Below are positions 1-13,429 of a DNA stretch of 64,000 nt, piece by piece. Each line of letters begins with the position of its first letter. The first letter of the stretch is position 1. Source of the stretch: Lateolabrax maculatus (Eukaryota; Chordata; Actinopteri; Acropomatiformes; Lateolabracidae). Position numbers and translations under genes: made by a program. Where the stretch lies: the NCBI GenBank assembly GCA_031216445.1, contig CM062201.1, positions 4,023,501-4,087,500 of the forward strand, read 5' to 3'. The notes beneath the pieces are model-generated. The model had not been told where the DNA came from, did not search any database, and saw nothing but the letters and a program-made list of their open reading frames with translations.

Positions 1-763
1 AAAGAACGCAAACACTCCAACTCAGTCACTGTTATTCCTCACTAAAAAATATTAATATTAATATTTGAAAGGGGAAGGAGAATGAGTGTTGGGTGTTGTT
101 TGTTTTTAATGAAAATCTGGATTGGAAATGAATCAGTACCAACACCAGAGTTCATACTGAAAACTATAATCTAGTGCTGATATGTGAGGAAAGCATCCAG
201 AGCCGGCAACACACTTCTCAACCTCTGCATTTTCCTCTCTCCACCCTTCCTCTCTCTCGTGATTTCTGTTTCTGTTTTTCTTGTCTTTTCAGTTAGAAGC
301 TCTCGCAGACTAAACGCTGGCATTTTTCTCAGGCCTGAAGACTCTGATCAGAATATTCATAGACTATTGATTATTTCAGCTCAGGAATTGGAGACTGCCC
401 CTCCACCCGTCTTTGGTTTTACACACCCCTTCCTCAATCTTGTATTAATGTGTCTGTGAAGGGAGAGAGAGCTTAAAGGTTAATTGATAGAAAGAAGTAA
501 TAGCCAAGAAAGAACTGGATGAAGCTGGTCACTGGAGTTTATTAGCAGCTACAGCTCTCTGCTAAACTGGTACTGCTTGTGCATGTGTGTATGTTAACTT
601 TGGATTTTAGATTCTGTCATAGTCATGACATTAAATTCCATCAGTTTAGTCCTATTTATGAAACTTCATCTTCAGTATTGTTTAGTGTAGGTAGTTAAGG
701 TAGGTCATTCAACTCATTTTGTTTGACAATTCAATTTTAACCTTGAATCAATCAAAAGCCTCC

Positions 764-1276
764 TTAAACCTAGCCTGGGAACCAGGCAAATACCAAAGCT
801 CATGTTTTTATTTGCTCTGGCACCCATCCTGTTCAGACAGACAATAAAACAACTGAGACTGCTATTTAGCATCCGTCCTAGAATTTGCGGGGCCAATCAC
901 AACCATTTATCTATTATGGATAAAATGACTGACAAAGAGGAGCACCGATGAGGCTTTTTTTGTAAACAACTAAGATGGCTGCTGCTTATGTGGAGTGTTC
1001 TGTTGAATTCGCTATCACAGCAGTATTAACCAAACTGGACGGTGCATTTTCTCTAAAAAAAGAACAAACAACTGCACTTAAAGCTTTTGCTTATAAAAAA
1101 GATGTGTTTGCTGTACTTTCAACAGGTCGACAATGTTTCGTTGCTCTGATTGGTTGTAGGTCTATCCAATTGCGTCTGCGCCTGTCGATATTGCTCCTTG
1201 GAAAACGAAAATGAACTGAGAGGTTCCAGACTAATACGCATTTGTGAATAAGTCTGCCAATGCCAGGCTCGCTTAA
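764..1276 (+). mobile_element. non-autonomous element with a helicase-like N-terminal fragment (copy 1)
   Basis: The ends are inverted, AGCCTGG (772-778) and CCAGGCT (1263-1269), flanked by the direct repeat CTTAAACCT (763-771 and 1272-1280), which contains TTAA. Inside, an open frame from 975 reads MAAAYVECSVEF and later FSLKKEQTTALKAF and DVFAVLSTGR. These match the Q motif and the start of the Walker A motif of RecQ-like helicases found in fish repeats. Just after Walker A the helicase stops and unrelated sequence with CTGATTGGTTG follows, so most of the protein is gone. The target duplication can be read as TTAA (Kolobok or piggyBac type) or as 8-9 bp (hAT type), so I leave the superfamily open. 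A second copy is at 41825-42184. Confidence 0.6.
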
Positions 1277-1280
1277 ACCT

Positions 1281-2554
1281 CCCACATCTCTGAATTGTTC
1301 AGTGATTCAGTTGTCTGGTGGTCTGATGTTGTGCCCACTGACAGCTGTTTCCACCAGTTGGAGAAACAAAGAAATGTCGGTCAGCCATTTAGAAAAGGAA
1401 CATCATCTTCCTACGTAGCTAACCAGTTTTACTAACAAAGTTTTACTTCCAGCTGCAGAATTGACAACTAAATAATATTTATTCATATTTACTTGATCAG
1501 TGTGAAAAATGTCAAGTTAACCACTCCCAGCAACCCTTACCACAGCTTTTGCCTCAACAGAAACTTGATGTCAGCAGGTTGAATATGTCACACGCTACTG
1601 ATTGATTAGGGCAAAATGAAACAAAGTAACCAACAATGCAACAAGACATGGGCTGACATGAACACAATGTCTGGTTGGACCAATTAAGTGAACTGAAATG
1701 GCAATTCAGTCTCGTTATCAGGCAACATTAGCAAGAGTATTACTAGTACTGGTCCCTGCACCAGTGAGTGAGACATAAAATTAGTAATATGTTCGTTTGG
1801 GGGCTGGAGGCCTACGGGCCCTGAGCAGGTTCTTTAGCTTATGCTTTAACCAGATAAGGAAACATCCCTTACATCAGTATTAGTGTCTGTCAGTCCAGTA
1901 AAGTGTCCAGTAAAGTCTTGATTTAATTTCTATCGCTTAAACTGTCAACAGTGGCTTTACCTTTGTGTGTTTTATTTCACATCCATTATTTTAATTCATT
2001 ATTTTGAGAACAAAGTAAGAAACAAAAATACCTGTGGAACTCACTGACTTTTAGGAAGTAAGAAGCTAATTGGCTGCCAGTATCCCCACAAACAGTCACA
2101 GGCATGCACATACACATTCCAACATATACACAAATGTACACGCTCACATACATACACACTCTGTATTCCACTCTTAGAAGAGACAGACTTTCCCAGCTGG
2201 ATTTCTGAACTGCTCTGTGATTAAAGTTGACAAACCGCTTCAAAATGTCAGAGAGCAGCGTAGCATATGACAGGACTGGTAAGAAGGACAGACTCACAAT
2301 ATACTCTGGGGCCTTTGCAGAAGTCCTGTCCTCATTACATCCATCCCATCATACTGCAGGCTTTTGTCAATGAGTGCATAGAGTTGTCAAAAAATGTTCT
2401 TGCCATTGTGATTTTGAACCATAAGAGGAGGTCCATATCAGATTGTCTCAAATGGGACATGTACAGTTACAGTATAAGTGAATGTCTGAGGCTTTTTTGT
2501 CTCATTGCTTCCTCTGTGATTGATCCAGTAGGTCTGTGCTTATTAGCGAATGTA
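1281..2554. other. no gene seen
   Basis: Mixed-composition spacer with a CA-rich patch at 2098-2160 and no splice, RNA or transposon structure that I can defend. Confidence 0.5.
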
Positions 2555-2660
2555 GGCACGATAATGCACTAAACTAAGATGGTGAGCATGATACACATTG
2601 TAGCCACGAACCATCAGTATGTTAGCATTGTCAATGTGAGCATGCTGGCGTTGCTCACCT
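2555..2660 (+). repeat. dispersed fish repeat, copy a (GTTAGCATTGTC type)
   Basis: Core features are CACTAAACTAAGATGG, CCATCAGTATG and TTAGCATTGTCAATGTGAGC. The same series occurs on the opposite strand at about 44225-44345. I recognise it as a common unannotated teleost interspersed repeat; its class is unknown to me. Confidence 0.5.
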
Positions 2661-3659
2661 CTCTTGCTCGGCCCCATCTGCCCCTGCCCTTTTTCTCCAC
2701 CACCAGCTTAAATATACTGTAGGCAGTAGTGTGAATTTCTTGGTGAGTTTCCGAAATATTTTGTAGCTGTGGGACCAACTTTTCCCCCCGTTTGAGCGGG
2801 TCATAAAATTATTATGAATCTATGTGTTTTTTTTTCTTCTTGGCCCTAAAAAGAAATTATTACCCAGAAAGCAGTTTGTGCAGAGCCTCTAGCTCTTCCT
2901 CAAGCCACTGTCTCAGGGAGTGGGAGTGAATCTGCGCATGAGGGATGGTATTCTTGACACAGCTGTGTGCATGGTTGTATTGTCGATTTATGAATATTAA
3001 TTGAGATTTGACACTATTATTGCCTGAAATGCATGCTGAAAGATGGCATCTTGCCCGAATCATCTACACGGCAATAAAATCTTAAATTGGAGTGCTGCAC
3101 CATGTTCTTTATCTATGATTTATGCACTTTGCCATGAGTGAAAATAGAATCTGAGAATCTGAGGACAAAATAAACCACCTGAATGAAGCCACATCCTCAA
3201 AGATTCATTGGTCATAATGCCATTTCACTGTCAATCAAATGGTGTTGTTGGGCTTGATTCAAAGATTGACAGGCTCCTTTATACTTAAACCTACATTAGG
3301 TGCTTTTTTGGCCACTTGGGGGGGAAGACAACAAACTGTATACCATTGATTTATTATCTCCTTATGAAGCTGATATCTTAAAAGTGTTCAGTGTTCAGTG
3401 GGTGTTCAGACCAAAAACAACTTGCGGTTAAAAACACGGCAGGGGGCTGCGTTGGTGGGCACCTGTTGCTGCAGGTACTGCTGAGATAATGTAATGTGAT
3501 CCAGGAATTCAGGTTACAAAGTAATGCACCAGGAACCTGCGCTTGCACGTACTTGATTGTTGGATGACGTTACGTTGCATTTGTGACAAAGTCTGGTTTC
3601 ACTCCATAGAAAACATTATCATCCATTTGGAGTCGTGTTTGTCCAACTTTAATTCTACT

Positions 3660-3930
3660 TCACTCTCCTTTTAGCTCCTAAGGGGAAAGATTCAGCTCTT
3701 TGCTACCTTCTCCACTATTTCACCAGCTAGTCACTAACTTCCTGCTGTTTGGTGCTTGGTAAGTAGTGAAACAAGGACCATGGAACCAAAACAATGAGCT
3801 GAAAGACACTCAAATGCAGAGTTAGGAAATAATTCTCGAGAACTACGAGTGACTCCTTTTGCGTTACACTTCAGTCGTTTGATCCATTGTTAATATACAC
3901 ATATTGGTTAGCTTTAAATGGGGAAGAAGT
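3660..3930 (+). repeat. dispersed fish repeat (ACAATGAGCTGAAAGAC type), copy a
   Basis: It contains TTCACCAGCTAG, CCAAAACAATGAGCTGAAAG and GAGTGACTCCTTTTGCG. The middle part recurs at 60118-60240. I know this repeat from several fish genomes but not its class. Confidence 0.45.
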
Positions 3931-5839
3931 GTTACAAACGCACTCAAAACTGAAACATCAACTAAAAATGTGTTGTCTGTGCGAATCTAAGACTGTTCCA
4001 AAGTTGTCTTTTTTGATGATCCAGGGTTTTCCTCGCTTGTCAGTCATCTCTATTTACAATCTTGTTCCTTAGCTGACATCCAGCCGATAAGAAGTCGGGC
4101 CATGATGATGCCTTTTGGGTAGACACCTTCATTTTTAACAGACATATAAAAAGTCTATCTGAGGCAGCCCAACAGGCGTGAAATGTGAAAGGAAGACATT
4201 CGAGGACAGGAAATGCAGAGGACTCAAATTACACCCCTCATCGCTTCGCTACCTACAACTCCTTAGCACAGTCACCGCTCTCCCAGACACCAAAATGCCT
4301 TTTAAACCGTCATTTAATCCCAGCTAATGAAATAGAATCCCCTTTTCTCTTTTCCGGGTAAGTAGGGCTTAACGGTAATTGAATGGGTAGTACTACTCTG
4401 CATAATTTTTCTTGTGCTAAGAAAGGGAGGGGGTAAAAAGAAAGATGTGTGAATTTAATGTGAGCTTACTAAGAGGAAACTGGCCTTGAGTCCACAAAAC
4501 GATCTTAAGAGGAGGGGAGGGGGCTGCTCAATCCCTGCCTGTACCACCCCTTTGCTGACCTTTCTGAAATGGACTTTAATGCATAAAGTGGAATAAAGCG
4601 GAATTAATCATGTGCAGGGACTAGGTCATGGACAGGGGTGTAACACAGATGGCTGAGTGGCACTATTGGTGTGTGTGTGGAGGGAGGGGGGTGTGTGATC
4701 ACGACTGGCCCCCAAACACACACACACACACACACTCGCACACACCCATAGACATAATTCTCATTCTTTGTCAAACAAAGGTGCAGACAAGGTGAGTACA
4801 CACACAGATAGCTCTTCCCTTGAAGCGCCCTGTTGAGTTTGAAGAGTTTCAAAGGTTACCACTGTAGCCGTAGTCAACTGAAGACCTTTGTTTGGCTTTT
4901 CTGCCTACGGAGTAACCAAGCCGACCTTGTGTGGATATGTACGAATGATCTTCCCGCCCAGGACTTTTGCAGTGTACATGTGCTGGTTTCTTGTGTGTGT
5001 GTACTTCCGTATCTGTGTATCGTCACATGCACACTGAATGATTATATGTACAGTGTTGCAAGCACGTGAGCGTGTTTGCTGTGATGATGGAGTTCCACGT
5101 TTATGGTGGAATGCATTCAGGCACTGTATCTTTAGAGTGAGGACAGGGCTACTCAACACTTTCTCATTGCATTTATTTGCTATGTGTAGAATCTGTGATC
5201 CCTTTTGCAATTATTCTGTTTTCTCTTGTTTTTCTTTATTTTTTTTCCAAAACAATAAACCATTGCAGTAAACCGGGATGCAGTTATGCGGTCTAACCAG
5301 CTCTACCCTACTGTACAGTCCCTTTACTGTATGATGCCAGACGCCGTAGGAGATCCCCAACACACACATTTACATTATCTTATTACTGTCAGATGAACTT
5401 GCTTGCAGGTGTCATGTTTGAATATGTTATGTAGCCTAAATTTGTCAAGTTCAAGTAACTTAACGTATATTATTTTAAATAAAATTATTCATGAGTTCAC
5501 GGTATCAAAACAACAAATAGTGATAAAATATAATCAACAAACTTAGGAGCGTGCAGTTGAAAAACTGTTTCTCTGCGGCGCTTTTCTTTTCTCAACTGAA
5601 CAAATTTGGTTAAATTAAAAATATTCTTCCATGCACCAATTTAGTAAAAAATATAAATGTATTTTGAAACGTTGAGTGCACCTTTGGCCATTGGATATTT
5701 GAAAATATCTTTTGTGGTCTCAGCAAATCCCATTCTCCAGACTAATCTGCTATCAAACCTGGGAATATCCTGTTTTTTTACAAGGCAAAATTTTACACAT
5801 GGAAACATTTTAGGGTGATATTCACTAACATGTAAGAAG
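3931..5839. other. no gene seen
   Basis: Only the (AC)n at 4717 and A/T-rich sequence at 5440-5640 stand out. Confidence 0.5.
4717..4736 (+). repeat. (AC)n microsatellite
   Basis: Perfect AC run in a wider CA-rich stretch that reaches about 4746. Confidence 0.85.
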
Positions 5840-5990
5840 TCTCTGTCTGTCTGTCTGTCCTTAGATTTTCCTAACAACCATTCATCCGATCGACCTCACA
5901 CTTGGCGGATGTATTACTGAGGACCCAAGGAGGTGCAGCGTCGAGTGTTCCGAACAGGCACATTTTCAACGGGCACTACAATATAGCATA
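5840..5990 (+). repeat. dispersed repeat with (CTGT)n head
   Basis: A short (CTGT)4 run (5842-5859) leads into CCATTCATCCGATCGACC and TGAGGACCCAAGG, a sequence I associate with fish interspersed repeats. No second copy was found in the window. Confidence 0.3.
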
Positions 5991-6389
5991 ATTGGACCAG
6001 GATCACACAGAGATATCACACTTAAATATTTATTTTAAATGTTTCACTTCAAAAGTATAACACCAAAACCAATGATATTACACTGATATTCAGTTGAGTG
6101 TGTGTTACCTGCTGCATGTGTGTGTTGGTGGTTAATGTTTCAGTATTCAGGTGAACAGCTGAGGCAGTTGCTTGAAAGTGGGGAGGGCTGCAGGTCTATC
6201 TCTCCTCTGATCCACTGAAGCCTCAGGGTTAGAGACATGAGTTGAGGGCTCACCGCTGCAGCTTTGAGAACCCAGTCGCTCTCTGTGGGCGAGAAAAAGC
6301 TGGACCCGACCCAACAGGAGCTGAGCGGGCTGGGCTGTAACACTTCAAATACTGTGTAAGGGTTATGCGATCCTCTCAACACAAAAGAG

Positions 6390-6720
6390 CCACTCTGGTG
6401 TGAATGTGAGCGACTGAGAAAGGAGAGGCGAGTCAGCGAGCGTGAGTGGAGCGAGAGCGCTGGAGAGGGAGACAGAGAGAGAGAACAGCATGGGAACAAA
6501 ATGAGGGAGAGAGAGAGAGAACCAGAAGTCATAAAGTATAAATCACCGAGCTAAATGAACAAGGGAATGAATGAAAAATGGGAAGGTGAGAGAGAACAGA
6601 ACGTGTACAGAAGAGAAAGTCAGTCAGATAAAAAAAGAGAAAAAAGGAAATAAGAGACTCAGAAAAGGAGGGAGGAGGAGGGAGAAACAGAGAGGGAGAG
6701 GCAGAGAAGTGAGTGTTCAG
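6390..6720 (+). repeat. purine-rich (GA) tract
   Basis: About 330 bases are dominated by G and A, with GAGAGAGAGAGA at 6506-6519 and AAAAAAGAGAAAAAAGG near 6630. This generates the long Ser/Pro/Leu-rich chance frames on the opposite strand. No gene is supported. Confidence 0.7.
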
Positions 6721-6765
6721 CGTTGTAAGTAATGGCAGCATAGCGACCTTACTGCGGTGCTGCTC

Positions 6766-6770
<5 letters not shown>

Positions 6771-6802
<32 letters not shown>

Positions 6803-6996
6803 CATGTGCATGTGGCTCTGCTCGTGTGTACACTTGTAAGTGTGTATGCGCTTGTATGTCTGTTACGTGCGTTTTTTGTCTGTATGTCGATGAACTTGTT
6901 ATTATGTGTGTACCATACATGGGTGTGTATGGTGTGTGCATGTGGTCATACAAAATAAAGGTCAGGTGGAGAGAGGCATGTTGGCATGTGTGTGTG

Positions 6997-7027
<31 letters not shown>
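6771..7027 (+). repeat. (TG)15 and (GT)n microsatellites
   Basis: A perfect (TG)15 lies at 6771-6800 and a second perfect run at 7002-7027. The 200 bases between are also TG-rich. Confidence 0.9.
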
Positions 7028-7059
7028 AGCGCGTGTTCAAAGCCATAAACCAGCAGCGG

Positions 7060-7450
7060 TGACTGCGCAGTCAGACGGAAGGGTAGAGTAGCGATCCTCC
7101 TCCTCCTCCTCCTCCCTCACCCGCCTGCCACCACAGATCAGCGCCGCCTTCGCCATCAGATGTGACAGCCACAACCGTCAAAGAGTCTGCGCTAAAATAG
7201 CCACCATACGGCTGTTACAAGCCCCGGTGATGGAGCTCTGCTTACGGCGGCTGACAGCATCACGTTTCAGCGGATGGGGGAAGACGAGGGAGCGGGAAGA
7301 GACCGAGGGAGGCGGAGGGAAGATGAAGAGAAAGGTGGGAGGTAAAAAAAAAGGAGAGAAAGTGAGGGAGACTGCGGTGAAGGGTGACTGGACGACGGCG
7401 TATCGTAATTTCCGACATGATCACCCAAGACACCTGGCCAATGAATGAAC
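7060..7450 (+). other. GC-rich stretch with (CTC)n; possible but unproven gene start
   Basis: After a (TCC)7 run (7096-7116) the sequence becomes GC- and CpG-richer (CAGCGCCGCCTTCGCC near 7141), with a purine-rich block at 7280-7380. An open frame at 7227-7448 has low-complexity Glu/Gly/Lys content and resembles no protein I know. It could be a noncoding first exon or simply GC-rich spacer. Confidence 0.15.
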
Positions 7451-8164
7451 TGGCCTGATTTGCCTGTTTTCTCGCTGTTGTATTCTGTAATATATACAGT
7501 GATCACAAGTCAAGGTGGTAATCTTTTTTGCTAAGTACCCATGGCTGTGATGTTTCTGCAGAGCACTTAACTTGTCAATCAAGCAGTGTAATGCATGCAG
7601 GACTGTGACATTTCTCAAGTTTGACTTGGCAGGGGCCACTCTTTTCTGTCATTTCAGCCACGGGTGGTTATCACTGCTAACTCTAGTTATCCCTGCGTTC
7701 CATTTATATCAAACCTTGACGATGACCTTGTAAATGAACCGAGTCATAGTTTAATTCCTTTGAGTGAACTGTCTGCTTCTTTCTGTTCAACATGGGTCTT
7801 GTGCATGCCCAGAGAGCAATTTTGGGCAAATAAACTAGTGGAGATTCTCCTGAACATAAAATGCTCTCCTTGTCAACAGAAAATAATAGCCGATGATTAA
7901 ACTTAAAATCATTATTAAGATTTAAAAGGAGTTCTGGTGGTCCTTAAAACATTTTACACAGTGGTGCAAAAATACACAATTATGTCACTCCTTTCAGAGA
8001 AGTACTGCTGTAAACACTAACAAACAAGATCTTTCTACAGCAGAAATACAATAGGCTAAGTATATTGGCTGCTTCAATCATAATGCACTGGACCGGACCT
8101 GCTGTACCAGGAAAAAACGAATTCATGCAAAGGGCATCTAAGGCACAGCAGTAATGTAGGAACT

Positions 8165-8510
8165 ATAGCAGTGGGTACCACTTTCTAATAAGGCACCCTT
8201 TATAAAGTTGTGTAACTAATGGCTTTAATAATGATTACTAAATAATTTATTAATGCTTTAAAGATCAATAATAAGCTATCAAGGTAGTTTTGATATTTAT
8301 GAACTATGAAGGCAGTGAATGCAGAAATGTTGATATTTCATTAATAAATGCTTACTAAGCTGTTTATAAATCGATTTGGGTCAGATCCTCTGCAGCCCTC
8401 CTCCAGAAGGTCAGTGGTCATACAGACCAGTCAGTTAAAGGGATATGTCACAACCTGGCAACCCAGAGGTTGTTCTTATTTATTGTTTATAGATTATCGA
8501 TAAAGCGTTG
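8165..8510 (+). repeat. probable MITE fragment (ACTTTCTAATAAGGCACC type)
   Basis: TACCACTTTCTAATAAGGCA followed by CCCTTTATAAAG and an A/T-rich body with many TTATTAAT strings matches a teleost MITE family I know by its GGTACCACTTTA end. The matching right terminus is not identified. Confidence 0.4.
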
Positions 8511-10520
8511 AAAAACATTTATTAAAGCCATTAGCTATATATAAACTCTTTTTCTGTATTTGAAAGCAGTACCTAGTAGTGAACAGTGAAAGAGTGAAGA
8601 GAGTGAAAGATACTGTGATACCTTTTCTGCAGCACCACCCATGCCATGTCTGACCCCTGAACTTTAAAGCCACCTTGGAGCCCTCTCCCAAACTTGAGCC
8701 CTTAAAGCTACATCTCTAGGGAATTCTGTACAGTGCAGGTGCACTCTGTAACTCGTACAGCCTTTATTACTCCCATATATCCAGATCCTTCAGGCCGCCA
8801 AATGCTGCTGATTCTAACTTTACCGTCTCAAATGTTCCATAGCTTTCCTTTAAAAAGCTCAGCAGTGTCTCTTCTGCAGACCTGGTTACCTGACACTGAG
8901 TTATGCTCCCATGGAAGTCTTTTATCCACCGCAGCATCCACTTTCTTTTATCGCGGTAGGTTGACTTCACTTTGCTTGCCGTGACTTTTGTTAGTGTAAA
9001 TCACAAAAGAAAAATGAATCCATGATATTGAATCTTGGTTGAAGAGAAGACATACATTTTGCATTGTTAGCTGTGATGTTCATGTTCATTTTCAAGTGAC
9101 AATTTAATGAAGCCAGAGAACGTCATGTTTTCTGTGGATTTGTTATAAAATCACACTGGGTTTAGGCTTTATTTAAACTAAAAGTCTTCTTTAGGCTTCT
9201 TTAAAAATTCCATGCCCCTTGAATGACTTTCCATAACTTATAGTGCATCTACTGTATGACCTAAAATTATTTCCTTCTTCCTTCTTTGCTGATGTTGGTT
9301 TTCAGCTGAGAAGTTCTGAAGGGGTGATCCGTCTACCACCCTTGTTACTCTATGTTTGCTGTAGAAAAATAAAAACAGCTGATGCTGCAAACGTGTGAAA
9401 ATAAGTTGTAGTTCTGTGAAGTTCCTTCCTTTTGTAAAATTCACTGATATTCCACAGAGATGGGAACTTGAGTCAGCGACTTGTACTGGAGTCTCAAAAA
9501 CAATTGACTTCAGAATTGACTTAGACTGACATCGTGTGACATATGAACATATCTGATATGCCTTGGCTTCCCAAGCAAATATATCAAATTCCTTTACTTT
9601 CCCCAAGGCTGGATCACCAACTGGGTAAAGCCCCAGGTTCACTGTAAGTTTTTTTATTGGTTTGTTTATGTTTTTTTAAAATTTGTTTTGGAATTAGTTC
9701 ATTTAAAGTACAATATTACAGGTGTTTCAAACTCAAACAAAAGTCATGTTTACATTCAGTAATTCTCATTACATCACATAGTTTGTATCATTGATGCCCA
9801 ATAAACGTGTTGAGTGCATTTATTTCCTCATAAAATATTGGTAATGCCGATCTTTTAAATATTTTAAATTGCGCATTGTTTTACATCCATGTTTGTTAGG
9901 TTGCAATGCTCTTCTTCTTCACCTCTGTTGGTGCTTTACTAAGTTTCTTGCTGTGTTTCCGCCACCAACTGTTGATTACTGGAATAGAATGTGACCAATG
10001 ACAGGATGCGAACGGCAACGCTGGTGTTCTCACATGTGGGTATGGGTGCACACATCCTTGTGCACAATATAAACATGCAAACATTTCTGCGTCTTTGGGA
10101 AAAATGTAAAAAAAGATGAGTGTTAAAGTTCATTCTTGACGTTGGGAGAAGTAAAAAAAAAACAAAAACTCTAGGTGAGGACTTTTAGCTTTAACCCCAT
10201 GGGGTAATGAAGTTTGCTCAAACTTCATTCATTGATGAAGAACACGAAATGCAGTTAATAGCCAGGAAGTACAGATTTTTTTGCATATAATAAAGCTGTT
10301 TAGTGTGGTGCACTTTACTTTACAGGGTACATTCACAATGGACAGAGGCAGGGATGGAAAGGGGACTTGTACTCTCAGTCATCATTACTATGATACATTT
10401 TTGAATGTAACATTTTTAGTGGTGTATGATAGAACTATTAAACACCGAAAAACAAGTGCATGGCCATTTAAATGTACACAGTGCCATGGATACACATCGC
10501 TACGCCTTTAGGCTGATAAA
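8511..10520. other. no gene seen
   Basis: The open frames (for example 9238-9642 minus) lack any recognisable domain. A 12-bp palindrome ACCCCATGGGGT (10194-10205) and the inverted repeat GAAGTTTG/CAAACTTC (10209-10226) lie side by side near 10200. Confidence 0.5.
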
Positions 10521-10645
10521 CAGGTTGCTGGGGTCCGACTTCAATCTCAAGGTAGCCACGCCCTAAAGCATACCCTGCTTTATTGTCTATTTTACTCTAA
10601 ATGGGACCATAATTTACTAAATGAACCTCATGCTGTAGTGAAGAA
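10521..10645 (-). repeat. dispersed fish repeat ending ACAGTCTATGG, partial copy 1
   Basis: Read on the minus strand it contains AAATTATGGTCCCATTTAG, GCAGGGTATGCTTTAGGGCG and TGGCTACCTTGAGATTGA. This is the middle portion of the family seen at 21190-21656 (AATTATGGTCC then a deletion) and 33410-33541. Confidence 0.5.
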
Positions 10646-10784
10646 GACGGTATTGACTTCCCTTTTCAGACCTGGAGGTTGCCCCTTGGTTCAAACCAAC
10701 AATCTATACATATCCTGTCCGCTAAGTCCTCTACACCGCAAAGTCGTCAACAATCTGCACACCTCTCTGAAGGTAAGTTTCTAA

Positions 10785-11000
10785 GGGCGCTTTCATATTG
10801 CTTCGTACCATGCCTGAGTACAATTGTCCCCTTTTTGCCCACTTTTTCAAGTGGACTTGAGTATGGGTCTGCGATCCGTGCCTGGGTACAATACACAGTG
10901 TTCACACTTATCAAACGAACTGGACTTTGGGGTCAAACATACTTGGATCCGAGCCCGGGTCCTTGATGTGAAAGCCTCCAAAGTGACTGTAGAAGTTACT
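10785..11000. repeat. possible dispersed repeat, unclassified
   Basis: The phrase GGGCGCTTTCATATTGCTTC and the later GTGTTCACACTTATCAAACG have the wording common to a fish repeat family. No second copy is present, so this is a weak call. Confidence 0.2.
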
Positions 11001-12600
11001 GCTTGAGGATCCACCATGAGTATCTCAGCTAGACTCTGTGTGCACCTGTTGGCCAAACAACATTGTGGAGGTGTTTGATTTGGGTCACTAAGTGTGATCA
11101 CCGGGTGGTGACCAGTGATTAATTATGGTAGGCTGGATGCAACCTTTTTGTTTAATAACCTATGCTGAGTTACAGTAATGCTAACCTTAACCATAATTCA
11201 TAATGATGTCATCCTTAACTTTATTGCATGGTTGTGCTTTTTTTGTACTGTTCACAGACTGCAAGATTCCCAGGTGCAACCGCACCCCTCGCACCCCTTA
11301 AAACTTGAGGTAAAAAATAGTTAAGTAAAACAATAATTTCAGATTTTCAGCTACACAAAAAAAACTTTGTTACAGTAACAAGAGTTACTTCAACTCCTGC
11401 ACAGAGGGCATGGAGGGGTGTATATGGGCCCAACTGCAAATTTTGGCAGCAGTAACAGTGAATACAATAGATATCTTTTCAGGAGTGCCTTATACACTAT
11501 GTGAGGGAAAATAAGTGACTAATCACTGTCCATGGAGCAGTGTAGTGACACATTTACCTGCCTTATAAACACAAAGCCTAAGAATATAGTGAAAACTAAA
11601 AAGAGCAAAACAGTGCCACTGGAAATTGATCGCTTCCCTTTAAACAGCTGCACTCAGACCTGCTCAGTTAACACCCAAATCATCGTATCCTCTCCCATTC
11701 AACCATTCCTGTGTAAGGTTATCTATAATGAATGAGATGTGTGGAAGAGACACCGCACATATTAATAAAGCTTTACCTTCTATATGTGGAGGGTAAAGAA
11801 AGGAGACTGCAGACAGAAAAACCACAACCATTGACAGTTTCAACAATGCATGAAATTACCTGAATTTGGAGTTGGAAATAAATAAAAGCAAAATTAAAAC
11901 CAAATAAGTATCAGTTACGTAAAGAGCAGCATCGTCTGTGATTGCTGCTTACCTGTTTTTTATTCATGAAGGCGCTCAACTCTTTCAAAGGAATTACATG
12001 ATAACACTGTCAAAGGAGATTATTTGAAACCTGTTTGGAAGTCCCAGCAAACTGGAGAATTTTTTTCCTCCACTTATTCCTCCATTCTCTGTGTCTTCAG
12101 GGTGCACTGCTCACAAGACATATTGTACGGAAAAGAGGGCTCAGCGCACCCCTCGGTAGATACAGAGAGTCTATGAATAGGTCAGAGGTTGTTAATGAAT
12201 GTTGTTCTCTTCCTCCACTGATACTGTCCCACTGCTAAGCCCCTGTGTTTAAAGCTGTCAAGTGGCGAGCCAAAACCATTACAGCCTTGGGATAAATACG
12301 GAACTTTCACTTTCACCAAGTGTGTGTGTGTGTGTTGCTGCTTCGGCGGTACCTTCTGCAAGGGCTGATGTTGTCAAAGTCACTGGACAGCATTTTGAGG
12401 ACAAAGAAATTGGGTTAAGTCAGGAGAACTCTGTGATGCACGAGTACACAAACAAACAAACACATGGACGCACACTTTTGTGCCACATGCAGGGAAGCAG
12501 GAAATGGCAGAGTGTGTGTATAAATACCTACATCATCAACAGTGCTGTGGAAGACAGTGTCTGAGAGTGTTTTGGAGCTTCGTGCTCATAAATCATACTG
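11001..12600. other. no gene seen
   Basis: Spacer sequence. A short inverted repeat TTGTTAC/GTAACAA near 11367 is the only structure noted. Confidence 0.45.
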
Positions 12601-12689
12601 AACAAGAGAGAGAGAGGGAGAGAGAGAGACCAGTGGAGGATATGCTGAAACTCACTTGGCTAGCTGGTTTTTACTATTTCAAACCTCCC

Positions 12690-12925
12690 CCATCTTCCAT
12701 GTTTCTCTTTCTCCAATTCTACCTCCTTTTTTTCCCTTTAGCCCTCCCCTCTCTCACTGTTTCCCTCTTCTTTTCCGTCACGTCCATTTTCGCCTTCCCT
12801 TTCATCAACCCGGATTATTCCCTCCCATTCCTCTCCTTGTCCTCTAACCCTCCTCTAGTCTTCTTCCCTCTACTTTCATTGTCTCCTCAATTGTCCACCT
12901 CCTTTTGCTTTTTTTCCCCCCCTGT
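12690..12925 (+). repeat. polypyrimidine tract
   Basis: About 235 bases of C and T with few purines encode only low-complexity Phe/Leu/Pro/Ser frames. A short (GA)n run lies just upstream at 12606-12630. Confidence 0.7.
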
Positions 12926-13429
12926 ACCTTCTACAACTGATAGCAGGTACACCCAGGCCTAGCCGGCACCAATCAATCTCAACACAGACCTGCAATCTCT
13001 GATATCTGGACTCAACGCAACTCATTCACTTACCTGCACCAGTCGTCCTGCCCTCCCTCACTGTGCCTCAGCTCTGGCCCCATCCTTCTACTGCTGCTCA
13101 CCATTTCCCTCTTCCATTATCCATTACTCTCTTCCCCTGGCGCCCTCTGTTCTTGCCATTCCCTCACAGCCAAGCAGAGATAGTAGGCATTCCTTGTATG
13201 TCCAGCACACATCCATCTCCAGCTGGAGTGCCAATCTGTGAACATTGATGGGTAGATTCAACTAAATATGTGCACCTTCCTACCTTCACAAACCCCTAAA
13301 CAAAACGTTTGTATGTTAACACATGTATGCATGCAAGTTACATCTAATTTTATTGACATAAACTTTAATTTCAGATTAAGAAATTCTCCTTGAAAATTTC
13401 AAGGAAAAGAAACAAGGATACAAGGTCAA

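Noticed and set aside
6140..6741. Two long Ser/Leu/Pro-rich minus-strand frames
   Set aside because: They are the complement of a purine-rich tract and have no domain, signal or splice support.
12480..12962. Plus-strand frame of 160 residues
   Set aside because: The second half is translated from a polypyrimidine tract and the first half resembles nothing known.
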